Assembly: GCA_963580455.1 (NCBI GenBank)
Contig: OY756960.1
Span: 21,263,238 to 21,327,237, forward strand
Origin: Euonymus europaeus
Taxonomy: Eukaryota > Streptophyta > Magnoliopsida > Celastrales > Celastraceae
Length of the DNA: 64,000 nucleotides
Direction: 5' to 3'
Shown: piece after piece, positions 22,114 to 32,757 of the stretch
Layout: the number at the start of each line of letters is the position of its first letter
How positions within the stretch are numbered: position 1 is the first letter of the stretch
Translations under genes and position numbers: made by a program
Notes under the pieces: generated by a model
The model's database searches: none
What the model was told of the DNA's origin: nothing
The model's input: the letters and a program-made list of their open reading frames with translations, nothing else

Positions 22114-24570
22114 ATTTGTTTTCTTGTGTGGAGAGAAAGAGAGAGAGAGTGAGTGAGTTAATGTGTAGAGGAGAAGATTAAAGATTTTACGAGAAGGGGG
22201 CTAGATATATTGAGAAAGAGCCAATGAGAGATAAAATAATATTTAATAATACTATTTAAAAATTAATTATTTTTTGTTATTTTATACTAATATATAGGAG
22301 GTTTCAAGGTTTTTGTATTTTCAAGTCTATAGAAAATTAAAGACAGCAGAGAAAATCATCTAGAAACTAGAAAGATGAATTCAAAGTCAAGACAAAAGAA
22401 AAACCCAAATGGAGAATTAAAAGCTACTAAACTTCAAATAAAACGACTATTTATTGTTTAGGGGAGCCAAATTTAAATTTGTATATTAGACATTATGCAA
22501 ATATATACGATATATCCATGTTTTCAATTCGATTTTTTGTTATTTTTTCTTTCGTTTCAAATGTCAATAAACTATCAAAGTTATCACTTGGAGAAATACT
22601 ATTATGATTACACGCTAAATTTTGACGCAATTTACTCTATCATTATGAAAAAAAATTGTGCGCACCAAATTTAGAAACATATAAAATGTCTAAATTATAA
22701 TAAACTTATACCATATTGTTCCTAGTTATCAAAAATATATAATTTTCTCAAATAACACTCAATCAAATGTTCTTTCAAATAAATCTTATATATTTGGTAA
22801 TTTTTTAAAAAATACTTCTTATTTTTAAGAGGAATGGCCTAATTAGCCAATTAATTTTAGAGAGGGAGACTGATCTTAGTAGGACGTCGTTTTTAATATA
22901 AATTTGAATATACAAATACGGTGGAATGCGTGGTTGATATTTTGCGGACCATTTTTAGGTCGGCGGGCGAGAGTTTACGTACTAAGCCACTATAAGGTAA
23001 CCCTCATCACCAACATTTGCGAATCAAATGCCTAACACGTCAATTAATTTGTGGTATCCATAGATGAATGATTTTACTTGCTCTCCTTACCACATGCAAC
23101 ACGTGCAACATTACATCTTCTAGAAGGTTTAACACACTATTACATGGGAATTTATGTTTATTGGATGGAAATTGCAATGCTCTCTTTTTGTCGATTCCTT
23201 ACAAATCTTGCCGTCTTGAGAACCAAGACAATTTCTACTTGTTTCGACATAATTTATGTGCTTTGTCAATTCCACCTTTTGTTTTCTTTTAGTTAAGTTT
23301 ATATTCCTTTTTCTTGTTGATACAAGGAAAGGCAGATCTGGATCATTGGTCTAGACATAGTTGGGTCATGAGGTTGTCATTGTCACCGAGTATTTGCCCG
23401 CGTTGGGTACTGGGTAGGGAATGGGGAAGTTCCAGATGACAAAATAATGTGTAGCCATAGGAAAATGACATAGGGCCATGAGTATTGTGATCCATGGTGA
23501 TCCATTCTTAGGTGGTATGTCCATGTAGACAAGTTTATATGTACAACTTTTGAATTTTGAAATTTCACACAAATATTCACTCTCACATTCCTTTTCCTCT
23601 ATCCCTCACTCTTACTCTTCTCTCCTTCCTCTCTCTTTCTTCCTCACCATCGGAATCCAAGCTCCATCGTCCAACCACCGATCAGAGCTATCGACCCATC
23701 GATTTGAAGCGCTGGAACACCATGAGTCATCCCCAACCTTCGTTTGTCGTCAACAACCGTTTATTTCACCGGAATCTCGCCTTGAAGTCACGGCCAACCA
23801 AAACTTTAGACGCTCGATCCGGCTACCTTAGGCTATCATTTCATGAACCACCATCATAACTAAATTTGTCTTCACGAGCTCTACATATCTCAGCCCCTGA
23901 ACGGTCAGAATAGTCGCCAAAAAATTATTCCATTGATTTTAATCAATAGATTCTGGGCCAAAATGGTAGAGAACAAATGAATTTTTAGTTTGATTGTTGA
24001 AATCTGATATCATTCTATTGATTTTTGAATGTTGATTTAAAGTGAATATTATTTAAATGTAAAATTCATTATGCACTTCTTATCAAATTAAAAAAATGGT
24101 TTTTTTGGTGAAAAGTCCTTTAAATAAGCTTGGTGTTCCATTTAGTATATTTAAAGAGTTTATAACTCAATAAGTCCTTTACTAATTGCACTTTATTCCA
24201 TTAAATATAATTTTAAGTGAAATACATGTTTAATACATTTTTTACCCTTATTTATTATCATTGACTTGGGGGCACGGTTGATAGCATGTGTTGGTCTTTG
24301 TTCCGTCCTGCTATGGGCAATGGCTGTACAAGGCCGAATTTTTTTGAAATCCTATAATTTTTTTGATGTATTTTATGAAATTATCTGATTTTTTTTTGCT
24401 GAATTTTAAAAACTCCTCCGTTTTGTTTTAGTGAGTTTTGCGAAATCCTCTGTTTTTTTTTATAAAAAAAATCCGACTTGTATTTTGAGAGATAAAAATG
24501 TTTTAAATTTTTTAAAAGAAAAAGATAAAAAGAATATGATGATGTCAGCATATGTCATATACATAAAGAT
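22114..24570. other. Promoter of the minus-strand gene and AT-rich intergenic DNA
   Basis: Immediately upstream of the 21382-22113 gene is a GA-rich leader (about 22125-22160). Beyond that, AT-rich sequence up to the Helitron target repeat. Two overlapping open stretches near 23550-23860 lack coding character. Confidence 0.55.
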
Positions 24571-24657
24571 TTATTGAAATAAGGATAGTTTTGTCCAAAA
24601 TTATTTAAAGAATGTTTTAGAATATTGAAAAATTGAATGTAATGAATAGAATACTCA
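24571..24657. repeat. Tandem-repeat unit 1, left half (split by Helitron)
   Basis: Runs from GAAATAAGGATAGTTTTGTC to GAATAGAATACTCA. It matches the first half of unit 2 (about 29052-29133) with a few changes. Its other half lies beyond the Helitron at 28951-29050. Confidence 0.85.
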
Positions 24658-24658
24658 T

Positions 24659-24752
24659 CTATATACTTCAAACACGCTGGATTTCGAGAGATATCCGAGC
24701 GAGTGACAAGTTCTCCAAATACTCGCGCACGTCTCTAGATTTTGAAGTATAT
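24659..24752. repeat. 14-bp inverted repeat at the Helitron 5' end
   Basis: CTATATACTTCAAA (24659-24672) and TTTGAAGTATATAG (24739-24752) are perfect reverse complements about 66 bases apart. The first arm begins at the second base of the element. Confidence 0.9.
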
Positions 24753-26337
24753 AGCTTCTCCTTGGCGTGAAAGGTTTTGTAGTAACTGTTGCGATTGCTG
24801 GTCATTGTTATTGACAATGGATTGGTGGTTGCTTTTGTATGGATTTTTTAGGTACAGCCCGGTTCGAATCTAAACGTGGACAACCTTTGTTTTTTTATTT
24901 CGTTCTTATCCCCTTGCAATTCTCTCTTTTTGCTTTTCTTCTTGACATTTTTTTTTGAAGTTGTTCCACCGACTCACATATTCATCCAAGCGTGATTATC
25001 AGTGAGTTGTAGTTTTTTTTTTGGTTGGATTTCTGGCAAGGTTATGAACGCCCACGATTCACAGTTTTTTTTTGCTTTTTCCTTTTTCACATCAGGGGTT
25101 TTTATGTGCGTGTTCCTTGCATTCTCACTCTTCTCTAGATGTGCTTGGGTGACTCTCTTCGAGTAATAGAAACAGGTCTTTTTGGGATTGAGGAAACAAC
25201 GCTACTCAACCTACAAGATCTACGGATCCCGTCCTTGGCTGTTCTCCTACGAGTCTCCTCTTTTCTCTGTAATAGCGCGATTCTTCTTGGTGCGCACTGA
25301 GTAAGACAAATTTTGTTCTCTATTGTAGTTGAGGTGAGGTTATTCTTAATTCTGCGTGTATAGTTTATTGGACTTTGGCTTTCTTTTGGGTTGGCTGTTA
25401 ATTTGGAACTTGAATGCTATACGTGTGTGGGTGACTCTTTTTGATTTTGTTCTCCATTAATTTGAAGGTCCCGATATTACAAATCCCATGGGCGTGGTTA
25501 TTTTGGTTCTCAAATCTTGACTCTAAATTGAGCTTGCAGACATGTACCTTGCCACTGTTGTTCGGAAGGCCCAAGGTAAGTTATTTGGCTGGTGACAAAC
25601 ACTGTTTATAATCTCTAAGGTTGTTTGTTATATTACATTTTCTAGGTAACATGGTTACTGACTTAAAAACAAGAAGTGGGTGTGGTGTGCTTATTTTTCC
25701 AATTGAAAGAAATTGGAAAAAGCCATTTTATTAAAGCTTGAGCACTTGAATGCATGTGCTCAAATGTCGGGTACAGATTGTGTATAGTGGTTCTGGAGTG
25801 ATAGAGGAGCCTACACTTCTTTCTAAGTTTATGTTAGAAGAGGCAAGACTTCTTTCCAATTTATTGGTCTTGGTAAAATGAAGCTTTCAAAGCTTAGATG
25901 TCATGTCGGAGACTTGGGCTTATGCTGGAGAAATCACCTAAACAAGCCTTGCGAAGCTGGCTTATATTGGGAATATTGTCAGAATAATGGATCAGCTAGA
26001 ACTTGATTGGATTATTCAGAGACAATGAGTGAAACTTTAAGTTTCATGTAGGTAGTAACATCTTACAAATCCTCTAAATTACTTGCTCCTCTCTCATTTT
26101 TTTACATTAACATCTAGTATGAAGAGTGGAGAATTCAGATGCTGCCAATTAACTTTTTGTTCCTAATAGTCTGACCAACAGTAGACATGAGGATTTAGAA
26201 TTCAGATGCTGCCAATTAACTTTTACTTGAGCCATCAAAAGATTTCCTCAAAATGATGAGGTATGTCAATTATTCTGCTCACTTGATTGGGTTGCACTTG
26301 CTTAGCATTCTTTATCCAACATCAAATTCTATCCATC

Positions 26338-26466
26338 ATGCTTTCTGATTTTGGACTTGCTTTTAAAGATGGTCCAGATGGAGAAAAAAAAACTCATGTA
26401 TCTATCCGTGTGATGGGAACTTATGGTTATCCAGCCTCTGAGTATGTTATGACAGTTGGGCATATC
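26338..26466 (+). pseudogene. Captured receptor-like cytoplasmic kinase fragment in Helitron
   Basis: Reads LSDFGLA (DFG motif), then [20 protein letters not shown] and [10 protein letters not shown]. This is the activation segment of RLCK-VII/PBL-type kinases (usual form [29 protein letters not shown]). The APE motif is changed to ASE and there is an extra residue after DFGLA. No other kinase subdomains are present, so it is a captured exon piece, not a working kinase. Confidence 0.8.
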
Positions 26467-28923
26467 TTAGCAGCATTTCCATATTTTGTTAAGACATTTT
26501 TTTTATTCTTATGAAGTTATTCTTAATTTTGTATGTCTTTGAGAAGTATGATACGATCAATGGTTTTTCTATTCCAGAAGCATTATGTCAATTCGACTCA
26601 TGCCTAAGATGCCATATAGGAGAATTTGTTGAGTTTGATTACAAGATCCAAGCATGTCATGCAGGTGGTCCACAAAGATGTATTGGACAAACTTATGCAT
26701 TGGCGTGCGTACTTTGTGTAACTATTGCAATTTACATTATTACAGAGGCCAAAGCCATGCCCATATAGAACTTGAGGGATGCTTCTCAGGTAATGCTTCT
26801 TCTATATATGCATGTTTCCCTTTTGTTTGAATTTTTTAGTTTTAAATTGCTTTGATTATGTTCAATTTTAGGAATTAACTTTTCTAGCTTATTAATCATA
26901 ACTAGGGTATTTTTTCCATTTCAATGTTGCTCTCTTCAACCTCTAATTTAGCTATGGTAGAGCCTATTTTATGGTTTTTTTATTGCAACTATGATGATCT
27001 TAGGAGGGATTGTCACATGTTGGGGAGTTCATGATTTCTGTCAGAACCAAACTCTGTTAGCCAATGTAAAAAAAATGCTCAAATGCACTAATATTCTTAA
27101 GTATTGCACAACTGGACTCCTGAGACGCGCTCGAGTAGGAGGAAGTATAGAGACTCTGGGAAATAGAGTCGTAGTGCTAGCGGCGCAAAAGGAGCTTGAC
27201 CCCACATCATCTTTAAATTAAATAATACCCTTAAAACCAAAAGAGGGAAGGCAGATTTGCCTTTTCATTATTTTTAAAAGAAATAAGTCGTCAAGAGGAT
27301 AACTGTCAATTCATAGTCATCGCGATGGAGCAAACTACGAATCATGTATCATCCACATGCCATGCTTGCATATGACGAGATGCAACCTATTATTTATGAT
27401 TGTACCATATTTTGTTCAGCTTTTCAAATACTAGTTTTTACTTATTTTCCATTATCAATTTCATTATCGAATTCGACTTCCCTGTGATAGCTTATTTGTA
27501 ATCTAGTATAGGTGTCTCTTTGAGCTATAAGGTGTGATCAATGATTGAGATCCCTAGAGCTGCTCGAGTTGCAGATGAGGTATGGTGTAAGATATATTTC
27601 TTTGGCCTTAATGCTGCCATTTCAGCTATCAATTAAAAGGAAGATATTGTGTGTTTGTATTCGTTTTTTTTCATTGCCTAAGCCTCTATCTAATTATCCG
27701 CTAATTTGTTTGGCCTGTGATTATCGATCAAGTCAAGCACCTTAGGTTTGTTTTTATTTGATCTTCGTCAACAGTCCATAGTGGTGTGCAATTTAACCAG
27801 CCCAGGTGACAGGGAAAGAGATTGATGGGGATGGGGAGCATTGGTGGAGAGGCACGTTTCTTCGATCTGTTAATTTCCTTGAGAAAAGCTTTAGGTATGT
27901 GTAATGTTCTTTACTCTCTGTATCCTTATTTAATTTATTATCTTAATAGAGCATGAATTTCTCTTTTAATAGGTTTGTGTTATTTGAACTTATTTAATTG
28001 CATTTTCCGTCAAGTTTTGACAAAATTATTTCCTTCATTACACTCCACGATTATTGCAGATGTTGTTGTCTATTATGGGTCTTTCATATGAGTTTCAGTA
28101 GGTGATGATACTCAAGTAGTTTATGATCTGTATCTTCCTCATAGCCATGTCAAAAAATAGCTTACTATTTTGGGTATGTTAGGTTTGACATATTTATATG
28201 TCTGCGTGTGTGATAATGGCATGCTTTTGTGTTCATCCTTTGTTCTACTAAGCTTTCGACCTTTTGTATTATAGACTTTGCAGACTACTAGAAAAGTATC
28301 TTTTGAAGTTCGTTTTCTATTTTTTCAGTGTAAATGCATAATATTTGTATTTGCTTAAGCAGTGTTCAATATATTACTATTATTAGGAGCTATTGGATGT
28401 TAATTCTCACTGCATGAAGATCATTTGTCAGTATTCTACATGTGAAATTCCGGGTTTAGAGCTGCCAATGGTTAGCTTTTATTTCATGTTATCATTATTC
28501 TTTATCTACTAAAATTTGACATAGCACTAGAACTGACTAGAGTTTTGACTACTTTGAAGTATTAGTTAGGCATGGCAGGTAATCGACTATATACACTGAA
28601 TTTTATTTTCTTGAATGCATTCGAGTCTCCAATGAAGCTTGATAGTGATGGTAATTTAATTGAAGAAGAGACTAAAGAGAGTACTGTTATCATTACAAAC
28701 ACTTATTCTGCGCCTCCAAGGTAAGCGCTAAAGTAAGAATGGGTGTGAGGTATTTAGTGATCATGGTTTTTTCTCAGCCTTCAATTTGATTTGTTTGTTA
28801 CTCTTTGAGCCTCGTTATTGATTGGTCTACTATCTGCGATTTCCAAGAGAACTAACTCATGTATCAAATAAATGCATACACGATAAATAGACAAGAAAAA
28901 ATAATCTATATAAACGAATCCGG

Positions 28924-28936
28924 CCGCAAAGCGCGG
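28924..28936 (+). other. Helitron 3' terminal hairpin
   Basis: CCGC and GCGG form a short GC stem around AAAGC, 14 bases before the CTAG terminus. Helitrons use such a hairpin as the termination signal of rolling-circle transposition. Confidence 0.8.
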
Positions 28937-28950
28937 GTAAACCTCTCTAG

Positions 28951-29235
28951 TTTTTATAAAAAGAGTTATTGTTCATTCCCCTAATAAAATTGAAGCATTG
29001 AAAAATAATAGAATTAATTATCCTATTTATAGATCTATTTATTTTATTTATAGAATAAGGATAATTTTGTCTAAAATTATTTAAAGGACATTTTAGAATA
29101 TTAAAAAATTAAATGTAATGAATGGAATACTCATTTTTATAAAAGGACTTGTTATTCAATCTCCTAATAAAATTGAAGCATTGAAAGATAATAGAATTAA
29201 TTATTCTATTTATAGATCTGTTATAGATCTATTTA
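28951..29235. repeat. Tandem-repeat unit 1 right half plus unit 2 (empty Helitron site)
   Basis: 28951-29050 completes unit 1. About 29052-29235 is unit 2, with the same sequence order and the unoccupied junction between A 29133 and T 29134. Shared phrases include TAATAAAATTGAAGCATTGAAA and ATTTATAGATCT. The unit is about 185 bp. Confidence 0.85.
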
Positions 29236-29913
29236 TTTTATTGAAAAATAAATAATAGAATTAATTATTCTATTTAATTATGTATCGGACATGTATATTG
29301 AAAAAAAAAACAATGAGATTCATAAAATAAATTTATAAATTCCATTTAATATTTGTTTGATATCTCAATCTGAGTCATTGTCCTGTTGTCCATGTGTACG
29401 CGAATCACCATGGAGCAACATATGGTGGGCCACCTAGCATTGCCAATGGCCATATATGTTTATGTGTTATTAGGAAGGTTTCTGTTGATTGTTGAATATT
29501 GCAGAAGATCCAATCTGTTTGAATTAAATTATATCTCATAAAATATAAATAAATTATCATAAAGCATAAAAGTTCAAAATATCTAAAAATATAGATAACA
29601 GAATATACACTAACATATACACTAATCCAAACAGATATGAAAATGAAGTACAGATTCAGAGGTGAAAATCAGAAAGAACAAAAATTAAGAGAGTCGCTTA
29701 ATTTGCGTTGTTGATCTGAAAAGTGATCAACGGTTACTGGCAGATGCGACACACAAAGAAACAATTGAAATTGAGACTCTAGGTTCGACGCTTGCAATAA
29801 AATGACAAATGGGCTAACATAAATAAAAAAGAATGAAGATAACATTAAGCCACGAGGCCCAAGCACTAAGAAACACAAAGGCCCATTTCACAACCTAAAA
29901 AGAAGCTCAGCCC
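29236..29913. other. AT-rich intergenic DNA
   Basis: No gene, RNA or repeat structure recognised before the MULE boundary. Confidence 0.6.
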
Positions 29914-29923
29914 AACTAGATAT
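29914..29923. repeat. MULE target-site duplication, left
   Basis: AACTAGATAT. The last nine bases recur exactly at 31728-31736, and the tenth (A versus G) differs. Confidence 0.82.
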
Positions 29924-31726
29924 GGAAAATGCTAAACGTCCCAACACTGTAGCATCCATAATATCTCTAATCTATGTGGATATGATGACTAGGATAGTGA
30001 CATGGAAAGTTGATCAAACAAAAAAAAATTTGGTACAAAAATGCCCCAGTCACACATGTTTTTGAAATTTTAAAATTTTAAAAATTGATAAATATTAATA
30101 AAGGTAACACGTGAAAATTTTGAAAGATTGACAATTCCAAAAAAGTTGTCAAACATGCAAATATTTTTCTCTCTCTTCAATGCTTTCATTTTTTGTTAAA
30201 TATAATTTTAAAATGATTCATCTCTCAAAATACATATTAGATTTGGAAAAAAAATTACATATTTGAAATCAACATGCAAAACTCTTTCCAACAAGATCCA
30301 TTGTCAATATTTTTTAACGAATCGTACGTTATTACATTGTTCTTTTGAAAATAATGTTTTTAGTGTTTAAAACATTTGATCAATTTACTACACTGTTTTG
30401 GGCGCCTTATTACAGTGGCATAAAGAGTTTTAATACACTATTATGTGCCCTATTACTTTGTCTTGGGCTTTTATTACAATGTTATTTTGCCTTTATTACA
30501 TCGTCTTAACTTTTTTATTACACTGTTATGTCATTGTGTTTTTACCTTGACAGTGCATTATAACATTACGTTTTATTATGACAGAGTTCTATTACATTGT
30601 GTTTTATTTTTGGCAATCCATTATCACATTGTGATGACTATTTGACAGTACATTATCCCACTATGTTTTATTATGACAATGTCATATCACATTGTGTTTT
30701 TATATTGTTTTATTACTTTGGATTGACTATTTGACAATATCTTATTATATTATTTTTTATAATGACAATGCATTATTACATTGTGTACTGTCATAATTTT
30801 TACAATGTTCTCATGATTGTTCAATGTATTTAACTTTGTTCTAATGTTTGTTATTTTTTAAGCACAATGTGATATCATTAATGTACAAAAAATCATAGCA
30901 TTGCCACAGTAATATCAATTGTTAAAAAAATAAGTTTGGGGCTGGATCATGTAAAAAAAAAAAACAGTGCATTAAAATCTTGTGGAACAATGTGATAAAC
31001 TCAAAAATAGTGTGTTACCCAAAACATTGCATAAAATATCAATAGCAGTACATTAGACACCACAATAATGCATTAAAATATCCAGAAGAGTCATCATCTT
31101 GTATTCTTCGTCTTCCCCCTTAGAAAATAGGCGAACAAGTAGATCTGAGAGTGCATTAAACACCCATAACAATGTATTAGATATCTACACCAATGCATTA
31201 GAACACCCAGAGCAGTCCTTATCTTTGTTTCTTTGTCTTCCCCCTCAAAAAGCACTTGAACAAATAGATCTGACTTTATCCAAGGGAAAAAAACCAGAAT
31301 AACATGATATTTAAAGAATGAACAAAAAGAATAAAGAAAAAACACAGGATTCGAAGAACGAACCAAAAAAATCCAGAAAAAAACACAATATTCAAATAAC
31401 GAACCTGGAAAAATCTAGAAAAACAAAAATCAAACCTTATTTTTGTGTTTTCTTTTTTTTGTTTTCTCACGAATCTTCTTCTTCTTTCCAAAAAAATGAA
31501 ATATGCTCATTGTGTTCAGAGAGAAGATGAGGAAGAGAGAGGGGAGGGAGAGAGAGGCCGTTGATTCAAAAATAGAGGAGAGAGAGTTTGTGTCTTAAAA
31601 ATGACCAGCTAGAGAGGGGTATTTGTGACCAAAAAAAATGAAATTTGTTAGTGGAATGATGACTAAGCTTGCCGCATGTATTTGGGATGTTTTGGGATAC
31701 TTATCATTGGGATACCTAGTAATACC
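29924..31726. mobile_element. Non-autonomous Mutator-like element, about 1.8 kb
   Basis: A 9-10-bp direct repeat (ACTAGATAT) flanks sequences that are imperfect terminal inverted repeats over about 57 bases. The left end starts GGAAAATGCTAAACGTCCCAA. The right end, reversed, starts GGTATTACTAGGTATCCCAA. Further inside, ATCTATGTGG pairs with ATACATGCGG. A 9-10-bp duplication with long degenerate inverted ends is typical of MULEs. There is no transposase. The interior is dominated by recurring ACATTGT/ACAATG phrases (30330-31240), also found in the larger MULE of this window. Open frames in it are low-complexity and not credible genes. Confidence 0.75.
30330..31240. repeat. Degenerate repeats of the ACATTGT/ACAATG phrase
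   Basis: Phrases such as TTACATTGTG, ACAATGCATTATTACATTG, ACAGTGCATTA and ACAATGTATTAG recur every 30-50 bases. The first two thirds favour the ACATTGT sense and the last third the ACAATG/GCATTA sense. No strict period is kept. Confidence 0.75.
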
Positions 31727-31736
31727 GACTAGATAT
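31727..31736. repeat. MULE target-site duplication, right
   Basis: GACTAGATAT, nine of ten bases equal to 29914-29923. Confidence 0.82.
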
Positions 31737-32119
31737 TGCTTCGGTTGGAAACTTATTAGAGCCAAAACAGTGTAGAAAATGACCTTCCGTAATCCGAATC
31801 CACACAGATTTCTTTCTATGGCAAATTCGGAAAAATTCAATCGAGCAAGCAAAACCATTCACTACCAATAACCCAGTCAAGCAAGATAACTCGGGAATGC
31901 ACCATCAATTCATGTAGAGCACAAACGTAACAAAAAGAAAACAGAAAAACTCGAAGGAAAAGCAAAACCAGAAGTCAGAGAATCCATGGAACTAATTTGA
32001 TTAAAAGATGGTCATTCATAATACCACTCCAACATCGACAAAGTAGAACTGAAATATTTATAAATTGGGGCAGATCTAGACAAAACCCTAACCCTAGGAC
32101 CAAATTTTAAAACCAAAAT
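31737..32119 (-). other. Histone H4 3' UTR region
   Basis: Downstream of the minus-strand H4 gene. No other gene visible. Plant H4 mRNAs are polyadenylated and no animal-type histone stem-loop is expected. Confidence 0.5.

Positions 32120-32757
<638 letters not shown>

Larger units (their letters stand above)
24658..28950 (+). mobile_element. Non-autonomous Helitron, 4,293 bp
   Basis: Starts TCTATATACTTC at 24658 after an A and ends CTCTCTAG at 28950 before a T. That is the A/T insertion rule, 5' TC and 3' CTAG terminus of Helitrons. A GC hairpin (CCGC-AAAGC-GCGG, 28924-28936) sits 14 bases before the end. Flanks joined without the element give GAATACTCA then TTTTTATAAAA, exactly the sequence of the neighbouring repeat unit at 29125-29143. 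This is an internal empty site, with no target duplication. No Rep/helicase frame exists, so it needs a helper. It contains a receptor-like kinase fragment (26338-26466) and other exon-like pieces. Confidence 0.9.

Noticed and set aside
23550..23859. Two overlapping plus-strand frames of about 95 codons
   Set aside because: Composition follows a CT-rich stretch; no domain, no splice partners, and both frames are equally open.
26565..26768. Possible P450 haem-binding loop (GGPQRCIGQ) in the Helitron
   Set aside because: Only one short motif matches, the preceding Phe-Gly pattern is absent and the surroundings do not read as P450; kept only as a hint in the captured-fragment finding.
24658..28950. 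CRISPR, bacterial operons, tRNA or rRNA genes anywhere in the window
   Set aside because: The DNA is plant nuclear; repeats found are transposon- or microsatellite-type, and no complete cloverleaf or rRNA sequence was recognised.
31094..31530. Open frames of 67-90 codons on both strands
   Set aside because: They fall in low-complexity, repeat-built interior of the small MULE and are rich in Phe/Lys/Ser from homopolymers.
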